From Planctomycetota bacterium (GTDB lineage: Bacteria > Planctomycetota > UBA1135 > GCA-002686595): a stretch of 64,000 nucleotides of DNA. Position numbers and translations under genes: made by a program. Positions within the stretch are counted from its first letter, which is position 1, and each line of letters begins with the position of its first letter. The stretch lies in contig JAPLOF010000051.1 in the NCBI GenBank assembly GCA_026692665.1, positions 43,969 to 107,968 on the forward strand. Direction: 5' to 3'. This document shows, piece after piece, positions 38,033-47,084 of this stretch. The notes under the pieces are model-generated. The model was not told the origin of the DNA. It saw nothing but the letters and a program-made list of their open reading frames with translations, and ran no database searches.

Positions 38033-39982
38033 GTGAGCACGCACGCATTGGATCCGGGATCGCTGTGGGGCGACGACGACGCCGACGCGCCGTCGGACGG
38101 GCCGCGCGTCGCCACCGGCCCGCCTCCGACGTTCGAGGCCGTCGCCCTGGCCGTGCGCCACGCCTTCGGGTTCGACACGCTGCGGCCGCTCCAGGAGGAG
38201 GCGGTCCGAGCCTCCCTCGCGGGCCGCGACGTAGTCGTCGTGATGCCGACCGGCGGCGGCAAGAGCCTGTGCTTCCAGGCGCCGGCTCTGGTGCGCGACG
38301 GTCTCACGGTCGTCGTCAGCCCGCTGATCGCGCTCATGGAGGACCAGGTCGCGGGGCTCGTCGAGAACGGCGTCGCCGCGGCGCAGCTCTCGAGCTCCCA
38401 GTCCGCCGACGAGAAGCGCGAGGTCGAGCGCCGGCTCGCGCGCGGCGAGCTCAAGCTGCTCTACGTCGCGCCCGAGCGCCTGGCCGCCGACGGATTCCTG
38501 TCGTGGCTCGAGCGCAGCGGGATGGCCGCCCTGGCGGTCGACGAGGCGCACTGCATCAGCCATTGGGGCCACGATTTCCGGCCCGAGTACCGCCTCGTCG
38601 GCGAGGTGCGGCGTCGCTTGCCGCACGTGCCCATCCTGGCGCTGACCGCGACGGCGACGCCGCAGGTGCGCGCGGACATCGTGCGCAACCTGGGTCTGGC
38701 CGATCCGCTCGTGCTCGTCGGCGGTTTCGACCGCCCGAATCTGACGTACCGCGTCCTCCCGCGCCGCGACCTGGTCGAACAGGTGATGAGCGTCGTGAAG
38801 CGCCACGCGGGCGAAGCGGGCATCGTGTACTGCCTGCGCCGTGCCGACGTCGACGAGCTGAGCGCCGACTTGAAGGCGCGCGGCGTGCGCTGCGCCGGAT
38901 ACCACGCCGGGATGGACGGCGCCGACCGCACGCGCGTGCAACGTGCGTTCCTGAACGAGGACCTCGACGTCGTCGTCGCCACCGTCGCCTTCGGCATGGG
39001 CATCGACCGCAGCGACGTGCGCTTCGTCGTGCACGCTTCGCTCCCGAAGGGCGTCGAGCAGTACAGCCAGGAGACCGGGCGGGCGGGCCGCGACGGATTG
39101 CCCGCCGAGTGCGTGCTGTTCTACGGCGGCGCGGATTTCCACGGCTGGAAGACGCTCATGGAGATGAGCGCGCGCGATGCCCGTGCGGAGGGCAACGGGA
39201 CGGCCGGTTCGGACCTCGACGCGCAGCTCGAGCGCCTGGGGCACGTGTGGAGCCTCGCGACCGGCGCCGTGTGCCGGCACAGGATCCTCGCGCAGTACTT
39301 CGGGCAGGACCTCGAGATCCCGGCCGCCGGCTGCGGCGCGTGCGACGTGTGCCTGGGCGAGATCGCGCACGTCCCGGACGGCGGCGTGATCGCGCAGAAG
39401 ATCCTCTCCGCGGTCGTGAAGACGGGCCAGCGTTACGGCGCTGGCCACGTCGCCGACGTGCTGCGCGGCGCGGAGACGGCGCGCATCCGGCAGACGGGTC
39501 ACGACACGCTGTCCGTCTACGGCCTCCTGCGCGACGCGTCGATGGTGGACGTGCGCTCGTGGATCGACCAACTCGTCGGCAGCGGACATCTGCGTGTCGC
39601 GGACGGCGAGTTCCCCACCCTTTTCCTCTCGAAGAGCGGTGTCGAGGCGATGCATGCGCGCATCCCGGTCACCCTCTACGTGCCGGCGCGCCCGAAGAGC
39701 AGCGCGACGAAGAAGCCGGCGAGCGCCGCACGCTCGGCCGCGCTCGACGAGGTCGGCGGCGCCGTGGACGAAGGACTGTTCCACAAGCTGCGCGAGCTCC
39801 GGCGCGCGCTCGCGAAGGAGCGCGGCGTGCCGCCCTACCTGATCTTCAACGACCGCACGCTGGCCGAGATGGCGGCCAAGAAGCCGCGCTCGATCGCCGC
39901 GCTGCTCGAGATCAAGGGCGTGGGCGACAAGAAGGCGGCGGACCTGGGCGAGGCGTTCCTGGCGGCGATCGGGGACGCGTGA
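38033..39982 (+). CDS. recQ: ATP-dependent DNA helicase RecQ
   Basis: This is a 649-residue 3'-5' DNA helicase for recombination and repair. Walker A is MPTGGGKS (71-78), DEAH at 170-173, motif III LTATATPQ, then GAGIVYCLRR, YHAGMDGADR, VATVAFGMGIDRSDVR and QETGRAGRDG. The RecQ zinc-binding region has CRHRILAQYFGQ and CGACDVC. A C-terminal HRDC domain is present (LFHKLRELRRALAKERG, then LLEIKGVGDKKAADLG). GTG 38033 was chosen; upstream sequence in frame is not conserved. The RES toxin gene begins 17 bases downstream, so they may share transcription. Confidence 0.96.
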   Translation: MSTHALDPGSLWGDDDADAPSDGPRVATGPPPTFEAVALAVRHAFGFDTLRPLQEEAVRASLAGRDVVVVMPTGGGKSLCFQAPALVRDGLTVVVSPLIALMEDQVAGLVENGVAAAQLSSSQSADEKREVERRLARGELKLLYVAPERLAADGFLSWLERSGMAALAVDEAHCISHWGHDFRPEYRLVGEVRRRLPHVPILALTATATPQVRADIVRNLGLADPLVLVGGFDRPNLTYRVLPRRDLVEQVMSVVKRHAGEAGIVYCLRRADVDELSADLKARGVRCAGYHAGMDGADRTRVQRAFLNEDLDVVVATVAFGMGIDRSDVRFVVHASLPKGVEQYSQETGRAGRDGLPAECVLFYGGADFHGWKTLMEMSARDARAEGNGTAGSDLDAQLERLGHVWSLATGAVCRHRILAQYFGQDLEIPAAGCGACDVCLGEIAHVPDGGVIAQKILSAVVKTGQRYGAGHVADVLRGAETARIRQTGHDTLSVYGLLRDASMVDVRSWIDQLVGSGHLRVADGEFPTLFLSKSGVEAMHARIPVTLYVPARPKSSATKKPASAARSAALDEVGGAVDEGLFHKLRELRRALAKERGVPPYLIFNDRTLAEMAAKKPRSIAALLEIKGVGDKKAADLGEAFLAAIGDA

Positions 39983-39998
39983 GTTCGCGGAACCACCG

Positions 39999-40592
39999 AT
40001 GTCGCGAAGTCCGCTCCACGCGCACCCGTCGGTAGCCAGCTTCCGCGCTGCACTCGGGCGTGCATCTCCCTGGATCGCGGCACACGAGATCTGCTCCTAC
40101 CGTGCGGCCAGCCCGCGTTGGGCTCACTCCGACCGCCTGCTGGACGGTGAGGGCGCACGATTGCAAGGCGGACGTTGGAGCGCCCCAGGCATCCGTGCCG
40201 CCTACCTCTGCGAGAGTCCCGAAGCTGCGCTGTCCGAGTACCTCGCCGGAGCACGCGATGCGGGCATCCCCGATCGGTCGGGGCTGCCCGCCGTAGTAGC
40301 CTGGGGCGAGGTGCGGCTGCAGAGAGTCCTGGATCTCACCCGCCCGGCCGCCTGCGCCGCGCTCGGCATCGACCTGACACGACTGCTCGCGAGCCCCTGG
40401 CGCTCGGAGAACGAGTGCGGTCAGGTGTCCGAGTCCCAGGCTTGGGGCGGGGCCGCACGGTCCTCGGGGTCCGAGGCACTCCGCGTCCCGTCTGCCGCAG
40501 TTGCCGGCGCGGTGAACCTCGTCGTCTTCGTGGACCGGCTCCTGCCCGGATCGCGGCTGTCAGCGCACGGACTCTCGGTCGAACACCCTTAG
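39999..40592 (+). CDS. RES-domain toxin
   Basis: This 197-residue protein matches the RES family, toxins of RES-Xre systems that deplete NAD+. Signature positions are YRAASPRWA (R35), GGRWSAPGIRAAYL (R59, Y69) and AALSEYL (Glu80), then the C-terminal VPSAAVAGAVNLVVFVDRLLPGS. Length is normal for the family (about 150-230). It sits 16 bases after recQ and 107 bases before the xre-type antitoxin gene; classically the antitoxin comes first, so the order is reversed here. NAD+ hydrolysis is inferred from the family. Confidence 0.88.
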   Translation: MSRSPLHAHPSVASFRAALGRASPWIAAHEICSYRAASPRWAHSDRLLDGEGARLQGGRWSAPGIRAAYLCESPEAALSEYLAGARDAGIPDRSGLPAVVAWGEVRLQRVLDLTRPAACAALGIDLTRLLASPWRSENECGQVSESQAWGGAARSSGSEALRVPSAAVAGAVNLVVFVDRLLPGSRLSAHGLSVEHP

Positions 40593-40600
40593 ATGGATCT

Positions 40601-40630
40601 ACCTGCAGTTCTGCAGGTTCCCATGCAGGT
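40601..40630. promoter_or_regulatory. Candidate Xre operator between res and xre
   Basis: ACCTGCA (40601-40607) and TGCAGGT (40612-40618) form a perfect inverted repeat with a 4-base gap, and a third TGCAGGT half-site follows at 40624-40630, exactly 12 bases after the second. Three half-sites in 30 bases directly upstream of the antitoxin gene fit autoregulation by the Xre protein. The binding protein is inferred. Confidence 0.65.
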
Positions 40631-40699
40631 ATTTCCTGGATTCCCGCGGCCGCCGCAGCTCGACAACCGATACTGGACAGGAGCAGGACAGGCACGCCC

Positions 40700-41128
40700 A
40701 TGGCCGCGAAATCGAAGAAGAAGAGCAGCATCACCGCCCCCCGAACTGCCCGCGAGCGACGGGCTCCACAGTCCCGGACCAAGACTGCCCGATCCGGATC
40801 TGCCCGCATCGCGACCGCGGCGCAGATGCGTGCCCGTCTCGGGCTCACCCGTCCGGTGTTCGCCCGCCTGCTGGGGCTTTCGGAACGCACCGTGGCGGAC
40901 TGGGAACGCGCGAAGGACCCGAAGCCGGCCTCGGAGCGCGCGCTGGGAGAGTTGCGCTCCGTGGTCGAGGCCTGCGAGCGCGTGATGAAGCCCGAGTTCG
41001 TCGGGACGTGGCTCGTGACCCCGAACAAGGCGCTGGGCGGGTTCAAGGCCATCGAGCTCATCGAACGTGGCGAGACCGAGAAGGTGTTGCGCGTGCTGTT
41101 CTTCGTCGAGGCGGGCATCCCCAGGTAG
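40700..41128 (+). CDS. Xre/MbcA/ParS-type antitoxin of the RES toxin
   Basis: This is a 142-residue DNA-binding antitoxin. A basic N-terminal tail (about 1-35) precedes a helix-turn-helix at about 42-75 (RARLGLTRPVFARLLGLSERTVADWE). The C-terminal region (about 100-142) has TWLVTPNKALGGFKAIELIE, the family pattern PNxALGGxxPxxL of the toxin-binding DUF2384-type domain. ATG 40700 was chosen. It probably neutralises the RES protein directly and represses its own promoter through the half-sites upstream. Confidence 0.85.
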   Translation: MAAKSKKKSSITAPRTARERRAPQSRTKTARSGSARIATAAQMRARLGLTRPVFARLLGLSERTVADWERAKDPKPASERALGELRSVVEACERVMKPEFVGTWLVTPNKALGGFKAIELIERGETEKVLRVLFFVEAGIPR

Positions 41129-41136
41129 CTCGAGCT

Positions 41137-41155
41137 CGCGGGCACGTCGCCCGCG
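41137..41155 (+). terminator. Hairpin after the RES-Xre pair
   Basis: CGCGGGC (41137-41143) and GCCCGCG (41149-41155) pair perfectly around ACGTC, nine bases beyond the antitoxin stop. No U tract follows. Confidence 0.5.
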
Positions 41156-41182
41156 GCGACGCGCCTGACGGTCCTACCGAGC

Positions 41183-41207
41183 CACGCCCCCATCGTCAGG
41201 GGGCGTG
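41183..41207 (-). terminator. Hairpin at the end of the BNR-repeat protein gene
   Basis: CACGCCCCC (41183-41191) and GGGGGCGTG (41199-41207) form a perfect 9-bp stem with a 7-base loop, 14 bases past the minus-strand stop. Together with the hairpin at 41137 it separates two convergent units. Confidence 0.55.
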
Positions 41208-41220
41208 CAGTCCATGCGCG

Positions 41221-43848
41221 CTAGGGCGCCCATGTGACCGAAACGCCGTTCGTCAAGTTGAACGTGCTCGGCGTGCAGAACGCCGCCGCGTTGCGATACC
41301 AGGCCTGGTAGTACCGCAGTCCGCCGCCGACGGGCAGCAGGCCGCGCACCGACACCGACAGATCCCCGAGGCCCGGGTACGCCACGACTCCGCCGCTCGC
41401 CGTCTTCGTGCCGATGCGCACGATCGTTCCCGCCACGCAGCGCAAGCCGTCGCCGAACGCCGTGCCATCGCCGAAGTTCTGGTCGAGCGTTCCCTGGAAG
41501 AACAGCGTGGACGACGACGTGGGCAGCCCGCTGGCCGTCAACACGAGCGAGTCCGAGGAGACCGAGTTCGCTCCGCTCGCCGCGAGCACTCCGCCCGTAC
41601 CGAAGGAGTTGAGACAGCCCGTGCCGGGAGGGCTCGGGGGTCCGCAAGGACAGGCCGCGTCGGTGCCGTCGCCGAAGCAGTACGGCCGGGGAGCGAACAG
41701 GAGCTCAGTCCGGTACGAGCCAATCGTGCCCGCATACAGCAGGCCCGTCCCGACGCCCGGCGCGAGCTGCAAGTCGCGCGGGAAATCCGTCGATGCGAGC
41801 CCCGTGTTGAACGCCGTGAAGGTCGCGCCGCTGTCCGTCGAAGCGCTGACGCGGACCGCACCGGATTGAGCGATGTACACATCCGACGGCACGAACGGAT
41901 TGGCCACCACCTCGTAGACCTGACCGATGAAACCGGTCGAGCTCCACGACAGGCCTTGATCGAAGCTACGGAACACGCCGGGCCCGGAAGCCGAAGCGCT
42001 GTTGGACACGAAGATCCCCACGCTGGGCGACTCGGTGATCGAGAAGCCCTGCATCGCCGCGGGCAAGCCTGTGTTCGACGGAGCCCACGTGACGGCCGAA
42101 TTGCTGGAGCGCAGCACGCCACCCGCTCCCCCGCCGCTGAAATCGACGTACGACGCCAGCCAGACCGTGTCCGACGAGAGTGCCCTGGTCAGGACGTCCT
42201 GGAGCGGACGATTCGGAGTCGCGCCTTCATAGACCTTCGTCCACAGCGCGCCGCCGTTCGTCGTGCGCCACACGGTCGGCTCGAAACCCGCGACGCCGAA
42301 GTCGGCACCCACGGCGACGATGAAGTTCGGATCGTTCTGGCTGACGCGCAGGGAGAACAGTTCCGACTCGAACAACGTGCCCTGGTCGGGCCCGATCGAC
42401 GTCCAGCTCGAACCCGTGCGGCGGTACAGCGCTTCCGCTCCGATCGAAGTCGGGCCGTCGGAGATCGCGTAGAGCGTCCCTTGCGGCGAGAAACGCACGT
42501 GCTGGAAGCGCGTGCCCGGCAGCGCCGCCAGCGACCACGTCGCGCCGGTATTCGTCGACGTGTACACGCCGCCGTTGTTCAGACCCTGGAAGGCGATCGC
42601 GAGCTCGCTCTCGTTCAGCGGGTTCGACGCGATCGAGTAGACGTCGAGTGCGCCGATGCCCGTCGACGACGCGGCGAAGTTGGCACCCGAGTCCGAGCTC
42701 TTCCACACGGCATTCGACGCCGATCCGGTGTAGAGCGTGCTCGAGCTGCCCGGCGCGAAGCCGACCGCGTTCACGGACAGCGAACCCGTGCCCCCGACGG
42801 CGAGCGACCAGGCCGAACCGCCGTTCGTCGAGCGGTAGAGCCCGTTGCCGGCCGTCGCGACGTACAGCGTGTTCGCGTTGTTCGGGTCGATCGCGATGTC
42901 CTGCGATACGAGGTTCGTCCACGTGCCGTCGTGGCGCTGGCTCCACGTGACGCCGTCGTTCACGGTGCTGAACAACCCGAAGTTCTGCGACCCGAACAGC
43001 TGCCCGCCCGCGACGTACACGGTCGCGCCCGCGATCTCGAGGTCGTTGACCGGAGTGCCCGGCAGCCCGGCCGAACGGTTCGTCCAGCTCGTGCCGCCGT
43101 TCGTCGTGACCCACACCTGTCCCCCGCCGCCGAAGCCGCGGAAGCCGGCGAAGACGCGCAGCGGGTTCGCCGGGTCGATGGCGATCGTCGAGCAGCTCGT
43201 GGGCTGGGCCAGGGGCGGCGTCTTGTTCGTCCACGTCGTGCCGCCGTTCGTGGACCGCATCACGTTGACCGGCTGGCCGCCGAGGGCGTCGGCGACGCCG
43301 CACCACAGCGTGAGCGGGTTCGACGGGTCGACGTCGATCTCGAACACCTGGTCGTTGAGCCCGATGCCGAGCGGCAGGTTGGTGAACGACGCGCCCCCGT
43401 TCACGCTCTTCCAGACGCCGTCGATGGTGCCCGCGTAGGCCGTGCCGTCCGGTGCGAACGCGATGTCGTAGACGGACTTGCCGTCGAGCGTGGCGACGTT
43501 GTTCCAGCTCGCTCCGCCGTTCGTCGAGCGGAACATCGCGCCGCCGCCGCCACTCGAGGGCGCGAGGCCGGCGAGCACGAGGTTCGGGTCGATCGGCGAG
43601 ACCTGGACGTCCTCGATGTCGCCGCCGAAGGGCCCGAGGGCCTGCCAGTTCGCGATGAGCGCGGAGTTCGGCACGGGAACCGCAGACTCCCCGCGAGCGC
43701 GCTGCGCGATGGTCCGCTGTCCCTGCGGGTCCTGGAGCACCTCGACGCCGGGGTGATCGCTCGGGACCTGCCAGGATTGGCGCGCGAGGAGCGTGGCGCC
43801 GCTGGTGGCGGCGAGGGCGGAGACGAAGACGAACGAACGCAGGTGCAT
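41221..43848 (-). CDS. Secreted BNR/Asp-box propeller protein with six-cysteine C-terminal module
   Basis: This 875-residue secreted protein has a signal peptide (HLRSFVFVSALAATSGATLLA) and GGAG 8 bases before ATG 43848. The body consists of many BNR/Asp-box repeats (STNGGASWNN, SVNGGASF, TTNGGTSW), the beta-propeller pattern of sialidases and sortilin-like proteins. No sialidase catalytic residues were identified, so it is probably binding or structural. It ends with the shared six-cysteine module (YCFGDG, CPCG, GCLNS, FGDGLRC, WYRNAAAFCTPS, FNLTNGVSVTW). Confidence 0.85.
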   Translation of the reverse strand: MHLRSFVFVSALAATSGATLLARQSWQVPSDHPGVEVLQDPQGQRTIAQRARGESAVPVPNSALIANWQALGPFGGDIEDVQVSPIDPNLVLAGLAPSSGGGGAMFRSTNGGASWNNVATLDGKSVYDIAFAPDGTAYAGTIDGVWKSVNGGASFTNLPLGIGLNDQVFEIDVDPSNPLTLWCGVADALGGQPVNVMRSTNGGTTWTNKTPPLAQPTSCSTIAIDPANPLRVFAGFRGFGGGGQVWVTTNGGTSWTNRSAGLPGTPVNDLEIAGATVYVAGGQLFGSQNFGLFSTVNDGVTWSQRHDGTWTNLVSQDIAIDPNNANTLYVATAGNGLYRSTNGGSAWSLAVGGTGSLSVNAVGFAPGSSSTLYTGSASNAVWKSSDSGANFAASSTGIGALDVYSIASNPLNESELAIAFQGLNNGGVYTSTNTGATWSLAALPGTRFQHVRFSPQGTLYAISDGPTSIGAEALYRRTGSSWTSIGPDQGTLFESELFSLRVSQNDPNFIVAVGADFGVAGFEPTVWRTTNGGALWTKVYEGATPNRPLQDVLTRALSSDTVWLASYVDFSGGGAGGVLRSSNSAVTWAPSNTGLPAAMQGFSITESPSVGIFVSNSASASGPGVFRSFDQGLSWSSTGFIGQVYEVVANPFVPSDVYIAQSGAVRVSASTDSGATFTAFNTGLASTDFPRDLQLAPGVGTGLLYAGTIGSYRTELLFAPRPYCFGDGTDAACPCGPPSPPGTGCLNSFGTGGVLAASGANSVSSDSLVLTASGLPTSSSTLFFQGTLDQNFGDGTAFGDGLRCVAGTIVRIGTKTASGGVVAYPGLGDLSVSVRGLLPVGGGLRYYQAWYRNAAAFCTPSTFNLTNGVSVTWAP

Positions 43849-44019
43849 CGCGTGCTCCAGGGGATCTCGACAGGCGGAGTCGCGCGCGGGTGCAGGCGTC
43901 ACCTCGCGCGGCAAGCAGGCTCCACGGTACTCGTGAGTCCTCGAACGGGATAGGCGGCGAACCGCTCGAGCAGGCCGGCCCGTCCCCGGAAATCCACCGC
44001 CCTCCGGTGCAGCCCGCGC

Positions 44020-44055
44020 TTGTCCCCTCCCCCGTCCGCGGGGACAATCCCCGCG
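44020..44055 (+). promoter_or_regulatory. Alternative leader hairpins abutting hcrC
   Basis: The segment 44037-44047 can pair in two mutually exclusive ways. GGGGACAA (44040-44047) pairs with upstream TTGTCCCC (44020-44027), or CGCGGGGA (44037-44044) pairs with TCCCCGCG (44048-44055), which abuts the hcrC ATG at 44056. Both stems are perfect 8-mers. The second would bury the GGGGA ribosome-binding-site-like stretch, so an on/off translational switch is plausible. Confidence 0.55.
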
Positions 44056-44670
44056 ATGCGCACCCTGCGCCTGAACGTCAACGGGGACACCCTCGAAACC
44101 GCCGCGCCGGCGCACTGGACCCTCCTCGAGGTCCTGCGCTACCGGCTCGGGCTCACCGGCAGCAAGCAAGGCTGCGACAAGGGCGACTGCGGCGCGTGCA
44201 CCGTCCTCGTGGACGGCAAACCGCAGTTAAGCTGCCTCACGCTCGCGGCGCTGTGCGAAGGCCGGGCCATCACGACGATCGAGGGGCTCATGCCGCTCCA
44301 CGTCGCGCAGGGCGGAGACGGGCCCGATCCGGTCCAGTCGGCGTTCGACCGGTGCGGCGCGCTCCAGTGCGGGTTCTGCCAGCCGGGCATGATGCTGTCG
44401 GCGCGGGCGCTCTTGAACAGGAACCCGTGTCCGACGCGCGGCGAGATCCGCGAAGCGCTCAGCGGGAATCTGTGCCGCTGCACGGGGTACACGCAGATCT
44501 TCGAGGCGGTCGAGCTCGCGGTCGCGGAGTCGCTCGGCGTCGCTCCGGCTCCGCGCGCGTGGGAGGAGCAGCGCATGAAGCCGGCCGAGGCGCAGCAGCA
44601 GGCCAAGGTCGCGGCGGCGGCGCTCGCGGCGGCGCGGCGCGGGCACGGGAACGGCGAGGGAGCGCGCTGA
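44056..44670 (+). CDS. hcrC: 4-hydroxybenzoyl-CoA reductase-type [2Fe-2S] subunit (gamma)
   Basis: This 204-residue iron-sulfur subunit belongs to the xanthine oxidase family. The plant-type [2Fe-2S] cluster is bound by C40, C45, C48 and C60 (GCDKGDCGACTV, then SC). The second [2Fe-2S] uses C105 and C108 (CGFCQPGM) and C140 and C142 (NLCRCTGY). It transfers electrons from the molybdenum site to FAD. The 30-residue C-terminal tail is Ala/Gln-rich and unusual. Its stop overlaps the next ATG by one base. ATG 44056 was chosen; the reading from 44020 has no conserved residues. Subunit order is gamma-alpha-beta. Confidence 0.9.
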   Translation: MRTLRLNVNGDTLETAAPAHWTLLEVLRYRLGLTGSKQGCDKGDCGACTVLVDGKPQLSCLTLAALCEGRAITTIEGLMPLHVAQGGDGPDPVQSAFDRCGALQCGFCQPGMMLSARALLNRNPCPTRGEIREALSGNLCRCTGYTQIFEAVELAVAESLGVAPAPRAWEEQRMKPAEAQQQAKVAAAALAAARRGHGNGEGAR

Positions 44671-47084
44671 TGGCGGCGCGCGACCAGCACGGACCCGGCG
44701 CACCGTTCGGCGCGGAACAGCCGGGCGACAAGCGCAACGCGGACTTCCGCGTCATCGGGAAGCCGCGGCAGAAGATCGACGGGCTGGCCAAGGCGACGGG
44801 CGCGCTGCAGTACGCGGACGACATCGTGCTGCCGGGGATGCTGCACGCGAAGACGCTGCGCTCGCCGCACGCGCATGCACGGATCGTCAGGATCGACGTT
44901 TCGAAGGCACTCGCTCTGCCGGGCGTCCACGCGGTGGTCACGGGCGCGGAGATGCCGATCAAGTTCGGCGTCATCCCGTGGACGCAGGACGAGAACGCCT
45001 TGGCAGTCGACCGCGTGCGCTTCATCGGCGATCCGGTCGCGGCAGTCGCGGCGATCGATGAGGACACGGCCAACGCAGCGTGTCGGCTCATCGAGGTCGA
45101 GTACGAGCTGCTCCATGCGTTCTACGATCCGCGCGAGGCGTTGACGCGCGCGGAGCCGGCCATCCACGCCGACAACAAGCACGGGAACGTCAGCAAGCAC
45201 GTGCATCTCGCGTTCGGCGACGTCGATGCGGAGATCGGGCGCTCGGACGTCGTCGTCGAGGACGAGTACGAGTTCCATGGCACCACGCATGCCCCCATCG
45301 AGCCGCACTGCGCGATCGGTCAGTACTCGGCCGACGGACTGCTCACCGTGTGGTCGTCGACGCAGATCACGCACTACGTCCACCGCGCGCTGGCCCGCGT
45401 GCTCGAGCTGCCGCCGCAGCGGATCCGCGTGATCCAGCCGGCCCTCGGGGGTGCTTTCGGCGGCAAGTCGGATCCGTTCAGCCTCGAGTTCTGCGTCGCG
45501 AAGCTCGCGATGAAGACGCGGCGGCCGGTGAAGATGCTCTACACGCGCGAGGAGGTCTTCTACTGCCATCGCGGGCGTCACCCGATGCAGTTGAAGTACA
45601 GGACCGGCGCCACGAAGGACGGCAAGGTCCTCGGTGTCGACGCGAAGATCCTCATCGACGGCGGCTCGTACTCGTCTTTCGGTCTCGTCACGACCTACTA
45701 CGCGGGCCAGTTGCTGACGGGGCCGTACGCGTTCCCGTCGTACCGGTTCGATTCGACGCGCGTCTTCACCAACAAGCCGCCGTGCGGGCCCAAGCGCGGA
45801 CACGGATCGGTGCAGCCGCGCTTCGCGTTCGAGGTCCAGCTGGACCAGATCGCGGAGAAGCTCGCGCTCGATCCGATCGAGATCCGCCGGCGCAACTTCG
45901 TGGGCGAGCACGTGACGACCGTCAACGGTCAGCGCATCACGTCGAACGGGTTCCTGCAGTGCCTCGACGAGGTCGAGCGCGCGTCCGGCTGGACAACGCG
46001 GCGTTCCAAGCTCGGTTTCGGCCGCGGATTGGGCATCGCGGGCTCGATGTACATCTCGGGCACGAACTATCCCGTGTACCCGAACGAGATGCCGCAGGCG
46101 GGCGTGCAGATCAAGGTCGATCGCTCGGGACTCGTCACGGTGTTCACCGGCGGCAACGACATCGGCCAGGGCTCGAACTCGGTCGCGGCGTACCTCGTCG
46201 CGGAGGAGCTGGGCCTCGACGTGTCCGACGTGCGCGTCGTCGCGGCGGACACGGACCTGTGCCCCGTCGACCTGGGCGCGTACAGCTCGCGCGTCACGTT
46301 CATGGTCGGCAATGCGACGATCGACGCGGCGCGCAAGCTGCGCCGGCAGGTCGTGACCGCCGTCGCCGAAGCCTGGCAATGCGCGGAGCAGCGCGTCCGG
46401 CTGGTCGAGGGCCGCTGCATCGACCTCGAGGACCCGAAGCGTTCGCTGCCGATGCGCGACGCCTTCCAAGTGGCCGAAGCGCGCTTCGACACGCTCGGCG
46501 CGACGGGCTCGTACAACACGCCCAAGCTGGGCGGCGACTACCGCGGCGGCACGATCGGCGCTTCGCCGGCGTACTCGTTCACCGCGCACGTGGCCGAGGT
46601 CACGGTCGACGTCGAGACGGGCCGCATCACGTGCGACAAGGTGTGGGTCGCGCACGACTGCGGTCGCGCGCTGAACCCGATGCTCGTCGCGGGCCAGATG
46701 GAGGGCTCGGTCTACATGGGGCTCGCCGAAGCGATCCTCGAGAACCACGCGGTCAACCGTTTCGGCCTGCATTCCGGCCCGAATCTGCTCGACTACCGCA
46801 TCCCGACCTCGGTCGACACTCCCGAGCTCGCGGCGCTGATCGTCGAGAGCCTGGATCCGGAAGGTCCGTACGGCGCGAAGGAGGCGGGCGAAGGTCCGCT
46901 GCATCCGATCCTGCCGGCGCTCAGCAATGCGGTGTACGACGCGGTCGGCATCCGCTTGAAGAAGCTGCCGTTCACCCCCGGAAAGGTGCTCTCGGCCCTG
47001 CGCGCGGCGCGCGGGGCTTCGGATTCGACACGGCCCGTGAAGGCTGCGCGTTCCGGCCTGGGTCCCGCCAAGGAAGCGCACTGA
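44670..47084 (+). CDS. hcrA: 4-hydroxybenzoyl-CoA reductase-type molybdopterin subunit (alpha)
   Basis: This 804-residue subunit carries the molybdenum cofactor. Features include RFIGDPVAAVAA (116-128), GGAFGGKSDPF (260-270) for Moco contact, TGGNDIGQGSN, TVFTGG, and near the end YGAKEAGEGPLHP (734-746) with the catalytic-region Glu; the KEAGEG form is what I recall for 4-hydroxybenzoyl-CoA reductases. The enzyme dehydroxylates 4-hydroxybenzoyl-CoA to benzoyl-CoA in aromatic degradation. It overlaps hcrC and hcrB by one base each (TGATG). No other aromatic-pathway gene is visible in the window. Confidence 0.88.
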   Translation: MAARDQHGPGAPFGAEQPGDKRNADFRVIGKPRQKIDGLAKATGALQYADDIVLPGMLHAKTLRSPHAHARIVRIDVSKALALPGVHAVVTGAEMPIKFGVIPWTQDENALAVDRVRFIGDPVAAVAAIDEDTANAACRLIEVEYELLHAFYDPREALTRAEPAIHADNKHGNVSKHVHLAFGDVDAEIGRSDVVVEDEYEFHGTTHAPIEPHCAIGQYSADGLLTVWSSTQITHYVHRALARVLELPPQRIRVIQPALGGAFGGKSDPFSLEFCVAKLAMKTRRPVKMLYTREEVFYCHRGRHPMQLKYRTGATKDGKVLGVDAKILIDGGSYSSFGLVTTYYAGQLLTGPYAFPSYRFDSTRVFTNKPPCGPKRGHGSVQPRFAFEVQLDQIAEKLALDPIEIRRRNFVGEHVTTVNGQRITSNGFLQCLDEVERASGWTTRRSKLGFGRGLGIAGSMYISGTNYPVYPNEMPQAGVQIKVDRSGLVTVFTGGNDIGQGSNSVAAYLVAEELGLDVSDVRVVAADTDLCPVDLGAYSSRVTFMVGNATIDAARKLRRQVVTAVAEAWQCAEQRVRLVEGRCIDLEDPKRSLPMRDAFQVAEARFDTLGATGSYNTPKLGGDYRGGTIGASPAYSFTAHVAEVTVDVETGRITCDKVWVAHDCGRALNPMLVAGQMEGSVYMGLAEAILENHAVNRFGLHSGPNLLDYRIPTSVDTPELAALIVESLDPEGPYGAKEAGEGPLHPILPALSNAVYDAVGIRLKKLPFTPGKVLSALRAARGASDSTRPVKAARSGLGPAKEAH

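Noticed and set aside
40700..41128. A stand-alone phage repressor
   Set aside because: The C-terminal ALGG toxin-binding motif and the RES gene next door point to an antitoxin; no phage gene is nearby.
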